A stretch of 64,000 nt of DNA, taken from Azospirillum lipoferum (GTDB lineage: Bacteria; Pseudomonadota; Alphaproteobacteria; Azospirillales; Azospirillaceae). Position numbers and translations under genes: made by a program. The notes beneath the pieces are model-generated. The model saw only the letters and a program-made list of their open reading frames with translations. It had not been told where the DNA came from and did not search any database. The stretch lies in contig NZ_JALJXJ010000001.1 of NCBI RefSeq assembly GCF_024170005.1, positions 496,001 to 560,000 on the forward strand, written 5' to 3'. This document shows, in pieces, positions 9,336-17,617 of the stretch; positions within the stretch are counted from its first letter, which is position 1; each line of letters opens with the position of its first letter.

Positions 9336-9350
9336 TTAACGAACTGTAAA
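9336..9350 (+). promoter_or_regulatory. CtrA-like box ahead of flgB
   Basis: TTAA-N7-TAAA, one base from the alphaproteobacterial CtrA consensus TTAA-N7-TTAA. It lies in the 208-bp gap between the divergent flhB-like/fliP and flgB groups. A second TTAACG occurs at 9396-9401. CckA, the kinase controlling CtrA, is encoded at the end of the rightward group, which makes CtrA control plausible. Motif match only. Confidence 0.4.
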
Positions 9351-9490
9351 GGCGGGCCTGTCAGCCGACTTCCGTCGGCAGGGATTCATCCTTCGTTAAC
9401 GCAAACGGGCGACCATTGGACACTATAGAAATGCCCGGATCGGGCGGCGTTCAGCGATATCGCGGACTCAAGGGCGGCGGGATCAGGGCG

Positions 9491-9895
9491 ATGGACCTCG
9501 GAAATCTCGGACTCTTCAAACTGATGTCGCGCAAGATGGACTGGCTGACCCAACGCCAGGAAGTCCTGTCGCAGAACATCGCCAATGCCGACACGCCGGA
9601 GTACAAGAGCCGGGACCTGAAGCCGTTCAGCTTCCGCGATGCGCTCAGCGACAGCCGGCGGCTGACTCCGGTGGCGACCAACGCGTCCCATCTGGCCGGC
9701 ACCCGCGGGGCCGGCGGCATGACCCAGGAACAGAAGGTGCGCGACCCGTACGAGACGGCGCCGGACGGCAACAACGTCGTCCTGGAAGACCAGATGATGC
9801 GGATGAGCCAGAGTTCGATGGATTACCAGACCATCACCAACCTGTATAAAAAGCAGGTGGCGATGATCAAGTCGGCGATCCGCTCGGGCAGCTGA
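9491..9895 (+). CDS. flgB: Flagellar basal-body rod protein FlgB
   Basis: 134 aa, the usual length. FlgB is the most proximal rod subunit in the periplasm. The rod-protein signature LSQNIANADTPEYKSRDL lies near the N-terminus and a C-terminal amphipathic helix ends the protein, as in all axial proteins. The ATG at 9491 is preferred to in-frame starts further up because homologues begin with M-[DN]-L at this point. It is the first gene of flgB-flgC-fliE-fliQ-fliR-flhB. Confidence 0.95.
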   Translation: MDLGNLGLFKLMSRKMDWLTQRQEVLSQNIANADTPEYKSRDLKPFSFRDALSDSRRLTPVATNASHLAGTRGAGGMTQEQKVRDPYETAPDGNNVVLEDQMMRMSQSSMDYQTITNLYKKQVAMIKSAIRSGS

Positions 9896-9948
9896 ATGTC
9901 TTCGGGGTGCCGGTCGGCTTTCAGGCTGGTTTGTGAGGAGGTGGTGCG

Positions 9949-10359
9949 ATGGATCTCTATAAATCGATGGCGGTTTCCGCATCGGGCATGAAGGCGCAGG
10001 GCACGCGCCTGAAGGTCATTTCGGAGAATCTGGCCAACGCCAACACCACCGCCGAAACGCCGGGCGATCTGCCCTATCGCCGCAAGACGGTCATCTTCAA
10101 GAACGAGTTGGACCGGGCGATGGACGTCGACAAGGTCCGCGTCGCCAAGGTCGACGTGGACAAGAGCGACTTCCAGCGCAAGTACGACCCGTCCCACCCG
10201 TCGGCCGATGCCGACGGCTATGTCCTGCTGCCCAACGTCAATTCGGTGGTGGAGGCGATGGACATGCGCGAGGCCCAGCGCAGCTACGAAGCCAACCTGT
10301 CGGCGATCGACACCGCGCGGCAGATGCTGACCCGCACCATCGACATCCTGCGCGGCTGA
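9949..10359 (+). CDS. flgC: Flagellar basal-body rod protein FlgC
   Basis: 136 aa. FlgC is a proximal rod subunit exported by the flagellar type III system. It has the N-terminal axial signature (SASGMKAQGTRLKVISENLA) and the C-terminal helix (RSYEANLSAIDTARQML). A good GAGGAGG ribosome site at 9936-9942 precedes the ATG. It sits 53 bp after flgB and 52 bp before fliE, in the conserved order. Confidence 0.97.
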   Translation: MDLYKSMAVSASGMKAQGTRLKVISENLANANTTAETPGDLPYRRKTVIFKNELDRAMDVDKVRVAKVDVDKSDFQRKYDPSHPSADADGYVLLPNVNSVVEAMDMREAQRSYEANLSAIDTARQMLTRTIDILRG

Positions 10360-10411
10360 CGCCCGCAACTTCCATCGCCATCATCCCTTCTGACCGACCG
10401 GAACCGCCGCC

Positions 10412-10711
10412 ATGATCAATCCGCTGAACGCCGCCGCGGCCTATGCCACCACCGCCGCCAAGACGACCGGCCCCGGCATGGCCGCCCGCGACGGTGTCTC
10501 CTTCGGTGATGTGCTGGAACAGGCGGCCAAGGAGAGCATCGGCACCCTGAAGAAGAGCGAGGACATGTCGGCGCTGGCCGCCGTCGGCAAGGCCGACCTG
10601 AACGACGTCGTCCAGGCGGTGACCAACGCCGAGGTGACGCTGCAGACCGTCACCGCTGTGCGTGACAAGGTGCTGAACGCCTATCAGGAAATCCTGCGCA
10701 TGCCGATGTGA
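10412..10711 (+). CDS. fliE: Flagellar hook-basal body complex protein FliE
   Basis: 99 aa, typical. FliE links the MS ring and export gate to the rod. It carries the conserved VSFGDVLEQA and a C-terminal amphipathic half with DLNDVVQAVTNAEVTLQTV and a terminal YQEILRMPM, diagnostic of the family. Confidence 0.96.
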   Translation: MINPLNAAAAYATTAAKTTGPGMAARDGVSFGDVLEQAAKESIGTLKKSEDMSALAAVGKADLNDVVQAVTNAEVTLQTVTAVRDKVLNAYQEILRMPM

Positions 10712-10756
10712 CGGCGTTCGCCCGCGTCCACACATCGTCCTGCACCGTCTGCGATC

Positions 10757-11116
10757 ATGAACGAGACCGAAGTCATCGAGCTTTGCCGCACCTCGATCGT
10801 CACGCTGGTGATTGTCTGCGGGCCGATTCTGGTCATCATGATGGCGGTGGGCACCATCATCTCGATCTTCCAGGCCGTCACCCAGATCAGCGAGCAGACG
10901 CTCGCCATGGTGCCGAAGGTGCTGCTGGTCTTCGGGCTCAGCATTCTGCTGATGCCCTTCATGCTGGGCAAGCTGACCGAGTTCTTCGAGCATGAGGTGG
11001 CCGACCGCATCGTCGCCATCGGCGTCGGCGCCACCGACAATGGCGGCGCCCCCTTCACGCCCGGCACCGGCGTGACGCCCCCGCCGGCTCCCACCGCCGC
11101 CGCGGCGGGTCAATGA
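10757..11116 (+). CDS. fliQ: Flagellar type III export protein FliQ, C-terminally extended
   Basis: 119 aa. FliQ contributes the outer helices of the FliPQR export gate. Residues 1-88 match the family, with two membrane helices (about 15-38 and 52-72) and the IISIFQAVTQI loop. The last 30 residues are an extra Gly/Pro/Ala-rich tail not found in the usual 85-90 aa FliQ. Its stop overlaps the fliR ATG by 4 bp. Confidence 0.95.
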   Translation: MNETEVIELCRTSIVTLVIVCGPILVIMMAVGTIISIFQAVTQISEQTLAMVPKVLLVFGLSILLMPFMLGKLTEFFEHEVADRIVAIGVGATDNGGAPFTPGTGVTPPPAPTAAAAGQ

Positions 11117-11883
11117 ATATCCTGCAACAGCTTCTGGGCGAGCAGATCTTCGTCTGGATGTTGGTCTTCATGCGGGTAGGTACCGCCTTCAGCGTGATGC
11201 CAACCATCGGCGACGCCTTCGTTCCCACCCGCACGCGCCTGCTGTTCGCGCTGGCGGTCAGCATGCTGGTGGCGCCGGCGATCCGGCCGATGCTGCCGCC
11301 GATGCCGGGCAACCCGTTCCAACTGCTGGTTCTGGCCGCCGGGGAGATGACCATCGGCATCTTTATGGGCACCATCGCCCGACTGCTGATGGGCGCGCTG
11401 GAGGTGGCCGGAACCATCATCAGTCTGCAGAGCGGTCTGGCCAACGCGCAGATCTTCAACCCGGCGCTGGCCACATCCGGATCGCTGCCCGGTTCGCTGA
11501 TGGGCTGGCTGGGGTTGCTTCTGCTGTTCGTCACCGACCTGCACCATCTGCTGATCATGGCGGTGGTCGACAGTTATTCCACCTTCACGCCCGGTGCCGC
11601 CATCCCGATCGACGACATGGCGAATGTGATCGGGCAACTCGTGTCGAAGAGCTTCATGATGGGGGTGCAGATGTCCGCACCCTTCCTGATCACCGGCATC
11701 CTGTTCGCTTTGGCGCTGGGGTTGCTGAACAAGCTGGCGCCGCAGGTGCAGGTGTTCCAGCTGTTCACCTCGGTCCAGGTGCTGCTGGGGCTGTTCATGT
11801 TCGCGCTGACGCTGGGTGCGATGATGCTGTTCTGGCTCTCGCGCTTCGAATCGACCTTCGTCGAATTCCTGAAGCCGCTGTAG
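11113..11883 (+). CDS. fliR: Flagellar type III export protein FliR
   Basis: 256 aa. It is an inner-membrane export-gate component with about six hydrophobic segments and the conserved RVGTAFSVMPTIGD near the N-terminus. ATGA overlap with fliQ upstream and 13 bp before flhB downstream indicate one transcript and coordinated synthesis of gate subunits. Confidence 0.97.
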   Translation: MNILQQLLGEQIFVWMLVFMRVGTAFSVMPTIGDAFVPTRTRLLFALAVSMLVAPAIRPMLPPMPGNPFQLLVLAAGEMTIGIFMGTIARLLMGALEVAGTIISLQSGLANAQIFNPALATSGSLPGSLMGWLGLLLLFVTDLHHLLIMAVVDSYSTFTPGAAIPIDDMANVIGQLVSKSFMMGVQMSAPFLITGILFALALGLLNKLAPQVQVFQLFTSVQVLLGLFMFALTLGAMMLFWLSRFESTFVEFLKPL

Positions 11884-11896
11884 AAGGGGGACGCCG

Positions 11897-12973
11897 GTGT
11901 CGGAAGAGGCGGACGAGTCCTCCAAAACAGAGGACCCGACATCCAAAAAGCTCGACGAGGCCCACAAACAGGGCCAGTTCGCAATGACCCGCGAGGCCGC
12001 GAACTGGTTGATGGTCGCGGCGATGCTGGTGGTTCTGGTCTCCATCCTGCCCGGCACGATGAAGGGGCTGGTCTTCCGCCTGAACTATTATTTCGAAAAC
12101 CTGGACCGCCTCACCTTCGACCGGGCCGGGGTTGGCGCCTTGCTGTTTCGGGTGATGAGCGACACCATGTGGGCGCTGTGGCTGCCCATCCTGCTGTTCG
12201 TGGTGGCCGGCGTTCTGTCGACCATCGGGCAGACGGGGTTCCACATCTCGTGGGAACTGATCTCGCCCAAGTTCGGCAAGCTGAACCCGCTGCCCGGCCT
12301 GATGAACATGTTCAAGGCCAACCAGGGCGTGGAGCTGCTGAAGAGCATCGTCAAGCTGGGGGTGGTCGGCGGCGTTGCCTATATGGCGCTGGTCCCGATG
12401 TTCGGCGGCATCGAGGCTTATATCGGCATCGACATCGTCGCCATGCTGCTGCAGATGGACGGGCTGGCCCACCGGCTGCTGGTCTGGGTTCTGGTCGTCC
12501 TCACCTTCATCGCTGCCGGCGACTTCATCTGGCAGAAGCAGCAATTCGACAAGAAGATGAAGATGACCAAGCAGGAGGTGAAGGACGAGCATAAGCAGCA
12601 GGAAGGCGACCCCGTGGTCAAGGGCCGCATCCGCCAGATCCGGTTCGAGCGCGCGCGCAAGCGCATGATGGCGGCGGTACCCAACGCCGACGTGGTGGTC
12701 ACCAACCCGACCCACTTCGCCGTCGCGCTGAAATACGACCCCAGTCAGATGGGCGCACCGATGGTGCTGGCGAAGGGCGTCGATCAGGTGGCCTTCAAGA
12801 TCCGCGAGATCGCCGAATCGAACAATGTTCCGGTCATAGAAAACCCACCTCTTGCCCGTGCGCTCTATGCCGCTTGCGATATCGACGAAGAAGTTCCATC
12901 CGAGCATTATCGGGCGGTCGCCGAAGTCATCACCTATGTCTTCAAGCTGAAAGGGCGGGCGCTGCGTAACTGA
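11897..12973 (+). CDS. flhB: Flagellar export switch protein FlhB
   Basis: 358 aa with a GTG start preceded by GAAGGGGG. FlhB binds the export gate and switches substrate from rod/hook to filament proteins. Four membrane helices are followed by a charged cytoplasmic domain with the autocleavage site N270-P-T-H. The N-terminal EDPTSKKLDEAHKQGQ is also typical. It is complete, so the separate FlhB C-terminal domain gene at 8911-9282 is additional rather than a rescued half. Confidence 0.97.
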   Translation: MSEEADESSKTEDPTSKKLDEAHKQGQFAMTREAANWLMVAAMLVVLVSILPGTMKGLVFRLNYYFENLDRLTFDRAGVGALLFRVMSDTMWALWLPILLFVVAGVLSTIGQTGFHISWELISPKFGKLNPLPGLMNMFKANQGVELLKSIVKLGVVGGVAYMALVPMFGGIEAYIGIDIVAMLLQMDGLAHRLLVWVLVVLTFIAAGDFIWQKQQFDKKMKMTKQEVKDEHKQQEGDPVVKGRIRQIRFERARKRMMAAVPNADVVVTNPTHFAVALKYDPSQMGAPMVLAKGVDQVAFKIREIAESNNVPVIENPPLARALYAACDIDEEVPSEHYRAVAEVITYVFKLKGRALRN

Positions 12974-13104
12974 CCTGGGCGCAACTGACCCGGCTCCGCA
13001 ACGGTTGACGGGATCGGGTGTGCCGGCCGACGATCCGGGCGGTGCGATGGGCATGTCCGGACCGGGGCATTTCCCGGCGGGACCGTGTGGGGTTTGGAGT
13101 ATTG

Positions 13105-15636
13105 GTGGACGAGACAACTTCCCTTTCCGACACCGCGCGCAATGCAGTGAACCGTCGGGCTTCGTCCGGCGGGGTGCTGATGATGGCCCAATATGCGCTG
13201 GCGCCCGCCGGGCTTCTGGTGCTGGCCGCCGGGTTGCTGGTGGACCGCGACTCGGTCGTCTGGTTGGGGGCGGCACTGGCGACCGCGGGCGTGGCCCTGC
13301 TGATCGCCCGCAGCGTCTCGGTGGTGCGGCGGTCGGCGCACATTGGCGCGCTTCTCGGCGGGGCGCTGGAAGGGATGCCAGCCGGACAGCTGGTCTGCGA
13401 CGGGGCCGGCGACGTGGTGTTCGTCAACGCAGCCTTCCGTGAACTGGCGGGCTGGCGCCGCGGCGAACGGCCGCTGGACGCCCTGGCCCGCCAATTCTCC
13501 GGCGACCCCGACAGCGCGCGCGAGTTCCGCCGCCTGCGCGAGCGGGTGAAGGCAGGGGCCGCCGCCTCCGCGGAGCTGGCGATCCCGGCCCTGGACCACA
13601 ACCCGCCGGAATGGCGCAAGGTGCAAGGCCAGCCGGTGGGCGGCTTTCCCGGCTCCGTCCACTGGCGGATCGAGGACATCACCGCCCGGCGCGAGCTGGA
13701 ACATGTCATGTTGCGCGAGCAGGCCAAGCTTGCCGACTTTATGGAGCATGCGCCGGTCGGCTTCTTCTCGGTCGACCAGAACGGCAATTTCCTGTTCGTG
13801 AACGCCACGCTGGCCCAATGGCTGGAGGCCGCTCCCGGCGACCTGACGGACGGCGAATCGCAGCTGCACGGGATCCTGGCGGCACCGCCGCTCTCAGCCG
13901 CCCCTTATGACCTGTTCGACCATGGCGGGAGCGAGCAGCGCGGCGAGCTGACCATGGTGGGGCTGCGCGGACGGCGGTTCCAGGTCGCGGTGGCGCAGAG
14001 CGTGGTGCATGCCGACGACGGCACCATCCACACGCGGTCGGTGGTGCGCGACCTGTCCCCCGAGCGGGAATGGCAGGAGGCATTGCGTCAGTCGGAGCAG
14101 CGGTTCCAGCGCTTCTTCGAAGATGCGCCGATCGGCATCGCGCTGGTCGACGAGACCGGGCAGCTGACCGAATGCAACGAGGCCTTCCTGGCGCTGATCG
14201 GCAGCGAGGCGGGCAGCGTCATCAACCGTCCGATGGCCGACCTGATCGTCCCGGCGGAGCGTGAGGCGGTGATCGCCCGGCTGAAGTCGGTGCAGGGCGG
14301 CGCCGATCCGGCCCACCCGCTGGAGGTGCGGCTGTCCGGCGGGCGGGAACTGACCGCCCAGCTCTATGCCCGGCGCCTCGCCAACCCGGTGCGCACCGAC
14401 GGCCGGGGAGACGGAACGCGCGGCGACGGTGTCGGCCTGATCCTGCACTTCATCGACATGACCGAGCGCAAGAGTCTGGAGGCCCAGTTCGCCCAGTCGC
14501 AGAAGATGCAGGCGGTCGGCCAGCTGGCCGGCGGCGTGGCGCACGACTTCAACAACCTGCTGACGGCGATGATCGGCTTTTGCGACCTGCTGCTGCTGCG
14601 GCACAAGCCGGGCGACCAGTCCTTCAGCGACATCATGCAGATCAAGCAGAACGCCAACCGCGCCGCCAACCTCGTGCGGCAGCTGCTGGCCTTCTCGCGC
14701 CAGCAGACCTTGCAGCCGCGCGTCATCAACGTGACCGACGTGCTGGCGGAACTGGCAAACCTGCTGCGCCGGCTGATCGGCGAGAACATCGAACTGAAGA
14801 TGATTCATGGCCGCGACCTGGGGCTGGTCAAGGTCGACCAGAACCAGCTGGAGCAGGTCATCATCAATCTGGTGGTCAATGCCCGCGACGCCATGGCCGG
14901 CGGCGGCAAACTGACCATCAATACCACCAACTACGTCGTCACCCAGCCGGAACGGCGGGAGCATGAAACGGTGCCGTCCGGCAGCTATGTCTCGATCGAG
15001 GTGATCGACACCGGCTGCGGCATCGCGCGCGAGAACCTCCAGCGTATCTTCGAGCCGTTCTACACGACCAAGGAGGTCGGGTCGGGCACCGGGCTCGGCC
15101 TGTCGACGGTCTATGGCATCGTCCGGCAGACCGGCGGTTTTGTGCTGGTCGATTCGGCGGTGGGGGAGGGGACGACCTTCACCATCCTGCTGCCGCACCA
15201 CCAGGGTGAACTGCGCCCGGTCGATACGGCGGAGCCGCGCGAACGCCGTGGCAGCGACCTGACCGGCACCGGTACCATCCTGCTGGTGGAGGACGAGGAC
15301 GCCGTGCGTGTCTTCTCCGCCCGCGCCTTGCGCAACAAGGGCTATCAGGTGCTGGAGGCCAAGAATGGCGAGGCGGCCTTGCAGCAGATCGAGACCAACG
15401 GCGCGTCCATCGACCTGCTGATCACCGACGTGGTGATGCCGCAGATGGACGGCCCGACGCTGGCCCGCCATGTCCGCAGACTGCGCCCGGAGATGCGGGT
15501 GATCTTCATCTCCGGCTATGCCGAGGATCGGCTGGGCGAGATCGACGGCGTCGAAGTCGCCCATTTCCTGCCCAAGCCCTTCTCGCTGAAGCAGCTGGCG
15601 TCCAAGGTGAAGGAGGTCATCCGTGACGGGCGGTGA
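13105..15636 (+). CDS. cckA: Cell-cycle hybrid histidine kinase CckA
   Basis: 843 aa from a GTG at 13105, with GGAG at 13096-13099. CckA phosphorylates ChpT, which in turn phosphorylates CtrA and CpdR, governing cell cycle and, in Rhodospirillales, motility. Two membrane helices lie at about 25-72, followed by three PAS-type segments, a dimerisation/phosphoacceptor domain with H480 in GGVAHDFNNLL, an HATPase domain (GCGIARENL, GTGLGLSTVYG) and a receiver domain with D775. QKMQAVGQLAGGVAHDFN is characteristic of CckA. The placement just after fliQ-fliR-flhB matches Caulobacter-type synteny. Confidence 0.93.
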   Translation: MDETTSLSDTARNAVNRRASSGGVLMMAQYALAPAGLLVLAAGLLVDRDSVVWLGAALATAGVALLIARSVSVVRRSAHIGALLGGALEGMPAGQLVCDGAGDVVFVNAAFRELAGWRRGERPLDALARQFSGDPDSAREFRRLRERVKAGAAASAELAIPALDHNPPEWRKVQGQPVGGFPGSVHWRIEDITARRELEHVMLREQAKLADFMEHAPVGFFSVDQNGNFLFVNATLAQWLEAAPGDLTDGESQLHGILAAPPLSAAPYDLFDHGGSEQRGELTMVGLRGRRFQVAVAQSVVHADDGTIHTRSVVRDLSPEREWQEALRQSEQRFQRFFEDAPIGIALVDETGQLTECNEAFLALIGSEAGSVINRPMADLIVPAEREAVIARLKSVQGGADPAHPLEVRLSGGRELTAQLYARRLANPVRTDGRGDGTRGDGVGLILHFIDMTERKSLEAQFAQSQKMQAVGQLAGGVAHDFNNLLTAMIGFCDLLLLRHKPGDQSFSDIMQIKQNANRAANLVRQLLAFSRQQTLQPRVINVTDVLAELANLLRRLIGENIELKMIHGRDLGLVKVDQNQLEQVIINLVVNARDAMAGGGKLTINTTNYVVTQPERREHETVPSGSYVSIEVIDTGCGIARENLQRIFEPFYTTKEVGSGTGLGLSTVYGIVRQTGGFVLVDSAVGEGTTFTILLPHHQGELRPVDTAEPRERRGSDLTGTGTILLVEDEDAVRVFSARALRNKGYQVLEAKNGEAALQQIETNGASIDLLITDVVMPQMDGPTLARHVRRLRPEMRVIFISGYAEDRLGEIDGVEVAHFLPKPFSLKQLASKVKEVIRDGR

Positions 15637-15718
15637 GCGGCAAATCCGCCCGCAAAAGCGTGCCCGGATATACCCCGTAAAATAGGAACGTACAGGCAAC
15701 ATCATCCCTTGCAAATGG

Positions 15719-15733
15719 GAACGAAGAGAGTAC
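15719..15733 (+). promoter_or_regulatory. Possible degenerate LexA operator before recA
   Basis: GAAC-N7-GTAC, 56 bp upstream of the recA ATG. Alphaproteobacterial LexA sites are GTTC-N7-GTTC or GAAC-N7-GTTC-like. One base in the second half-site departs from this. Weak motif evidence supported only by its position. Confidence 0.3.
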
Positions 15734-15788
15734 ATTCAGCCTCGTTGCAAGCGCGCCGACCGTGTGTTCTAAGAGAGGGGTACCGGGC

Positions 15789-16868
15789 ATGTCGTCCGCA
15801 CAGCTTCGTTTGGTCGAGAAGGATTCCATGGACAAGCAGAAGGCGCTCGATGCCGCCCTGAGCCAGATCGAACGCGCGTTCGGCAAGGGCTCGATCATGA
15901 AGCTCGGCGCCAAGGAGAACTTGGTCGAGACGGAGGTCATTTCCACCGGCTCACTGGGTCTCGACATCGCGCTGGGCATCGGCGGTTTGCCGAAGGGCCG
16001 CATCATCGAAATCTACGGGCCGGAAAGCTCGGGCAAGACCACGCTGGCGCTGCACGCCATCGCCCAGGCCCAGAAGGCCGGTGGCACCTGCGCCTTCGTC
16101 GATGCCGAGCATGCGCTTGATCCGTCCTATGCCCGCAAGCTCGGCGTCAACATCGACGAGCTGCTGATCTCCCAGCCGGATGCCGGCGAGCAGGCGCTGG
16201 AGATCGCCGACACGCTGGTGCGCTCCGGCGCCATCGACGTTCTGGTTGTCGACTCGGTTGCCGCCCTGGTTCCGCGCGCCGAACTGGAAGGCGAGATGGG
16301 GGACAGCCATGTCGGCCTGCATGCCCGCCTGATGAGCCAGGCGCTGCGCAAGCTGACCGGTTCGATCTCCAAGTCGAACTGTCTGGTGATCTTCATCAAC
16401 CAGATCCGCCTGAAGATCGGCGTGATGTTCGGCAACCCGGAGACGACGACCGGCGGCAACGCGCTGAAGTTCTACGCGTCCGTCCGTCTCGACATCCGTC
16501 GCATCGGTTCGATCAAGGACCGCGAGACCGTGGTCGGCAACCAGACCCGCGTCAAGGTGGTGAAGAACAAGATGGCCCCGCCGTTCCGCGTGGTCGAGTT
16601 CGACATCATGTATGGCGAAGGCGTGTCGAAGGTGGGCGAATTGCTCGACCTTGGCATCCAGGCCGGCGTGGTCGACAAGTCAGGCGCATGGTTCAGCTAT
16701 GAGGGTACCCGGATCGGCCAGGGCCGCGAGAACGCCAAGAACTACCTGCGCAACAACCCCGAGGTCGCTGATGCGATCGAGGCCAAGATCCGCGGCAATG
16801 CCGGTCTGGTCGCCGACGCGATGATGGGCACCCCGGAAGCCGATGGCGAGTCCTCCACTCCGGAGTGA
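15789..16868 (+). CDS. recA: Recombinase RecA
   Basis: 359 aa. RecA forms the nucleoprotein filament for homologous recombination and activates SOS. Walker [10 protein letters not shown] is at residues 77-85, and the L1/L2 regions and the [11 protein letters not shown] stretch are present. The start at 15789 has a strong GAGAGGGG site 8 bp upstream. An internal ATG at 15828 (MDKQKAL) is the shorter alternative. A strong terminator follows. Confidence 0.98.
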   Translation: MSSAQLRLVEKDSMDKQKALDAALSQIERAFGKGSIMKLGAKENLVETEVISTGSLGLDIALGIGGLPKGRIIEIYGPESSGKTTLALHAIAQAQKAGGTCAFVDAEHALDPSYARKLGVNIDELLISQPDAGEQALEIADTLVRSGAIDVLVVDSVAALVPRAELEGEMGDSHVGLHARLMSQALRKLTGSISKSNCLVIFINQIRLKIGVMFGNPETTTGGNALKFYASVRLDIRRIGSIKDRETVVGNQTRVKVVKNKMAPPFRVVEFDIMYGEGVSKVGELLDLGIQAGVVDKSGAWFSYEGTRIGQGRENAKNYLRNNPEVADAIEAKIRGNAGLVADAMMGTPEADGESSTPE

Positions 16869-16887
16869 GGCCAAGGTAAATGAAATG

Positions 16888-16924
16888 AAAAGCCCCGCCT
16901 TCCTTAAGGAAGGCGGGGCTTTTT
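16888..16924 (+). terminator. Rho-independent terminator of recA
   Basis: A perfect inverted repeat (AAAAGCCCCGCCTTCCTTAA and its complement) ends in TTTTT and is followed by GCTTTT. The A-run on the left lets it work on both strands, so it may also stop the leftward hypothetical gene that ends at 16957. Confidence 0.93.
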
Positions 16925-16956
16925 GCTTTTGGGAAATGTTGGCTGGCGAATGTTTC

Positions 16957-17529
16957 CTACACATCCACCACCATGTGCGGCCGGAACGCTCCCTCCAGCG
17001 TCAGCAGCAGATGCAGGTAGACCGCCACCTTGCGTGCGCGGTCGGTGTTGCGGGTGAGGCAGTCGCGCAGTTGCTCGGCCAGGCGGGCGGTTTCCGGGTC
17101 TTGCGCGGGTGCGACGGCGGTAACGGCCTGGACGATGTGCTCGGGGTCGACGGGGATCGGCGCCGCAGGATCCTTTAGCAGCGCTTCGGCCAGCGCTTCC
17201 TCGTCATGATGGACCGGCGGATTGGGCGGCGCGGGTGGAGCGGCGCGGGACAGGTGACTGCGGAGATTGTCCTTCAGCCGGGCCCGCTGCCGTTCGTCCA
17301 GCCCGTCGAACTGGTCGACCTCGTCGAACAGAAGATCGTACAGGCGGCGGCGCTGCGGGTTGGGTGGGTTGTGGTCGCGCCGTTCCTGCTCGCGCTCTTG
17401 CTGCTCGCGCCGCGGGTTGCGGCGGTGGTTGCGGTCGGTGGCGCTGCCGGCCCGCTCGACGCCCGTGGTGGTGCGGACGCTGAACTCCGGCGGACCGATG
17501 CCGCGCCCGGAGGTGAGATTACCGGACAT
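16957..17529 (-). CDS. Hypothetical charged protein
   Basis: 190 aa, family not recognised. The ATG at 17529 has a good GGGAGG site upstream. The N-terminal third is low-complexity and extremely rich in Arg, Asn, Gln and Glu (about residues 30-65). A helical segment (RRRLYDLLFDEVDQFDGLDERQRARLKDNLRSHL) follows, then a Pro-rich linker and a helical C-terminal region ending FRPHMVVDV. There is no signal peptide or membrane segment, so it is likely cytoplasmic. It lies downstream of the glucan synthase gene but behind a hairpin, so it probably has its own promoter. Confidence 0.65.
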   Translation of the reverse strand: MSGNLTSGRGIGPPEFSVRTTTGVERAGSATDRNHRRNPRREQQEREQERRDHNPPNPQRRRLYDLLFDEVDQFDGLDERQRARLKDNLRSHLSRAAPPAPPNPPVHHDEEALAEALLKDPAAPIPVDPEHIVQAVTAVAPAQDPETARLAEQLRDCLTRNTDRARKVAVYLHLLLTLEGAFRPHMVVDV

Positions 17530-17574
17530 GAGCCGCCTCCCGGGACTGGTAACCCTGACGGTCAAGTCTGGCAG

Positions 17575-17608
17575 AGCCGGCGCTTTCGTCAATGCGAAAG
17601 CGCCGGCT
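17575..17608 (-). terminator. Terminator-type hairpin after GH17-GT2 gene
   Basis: A perfect 14-bp stem (AGCCGGCGCTTTCG and complement) with a 6-nt loop lies 9 bp past the stop codon of the leftward glucan synthase gene. The T-tract is weak. Confidence 0.7.
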
Positions 17609-17617
17609 TGTCGCAGG

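Noticed and set aside
9358..9380. Small hairpin (GCCGAC-TTCC-GTCGGC) between divergent flagellar groups
   Set aside because: Only 6 bp of stem, located between divergent promoters where no terminator is expected; likely chance in GC-rich DNA.
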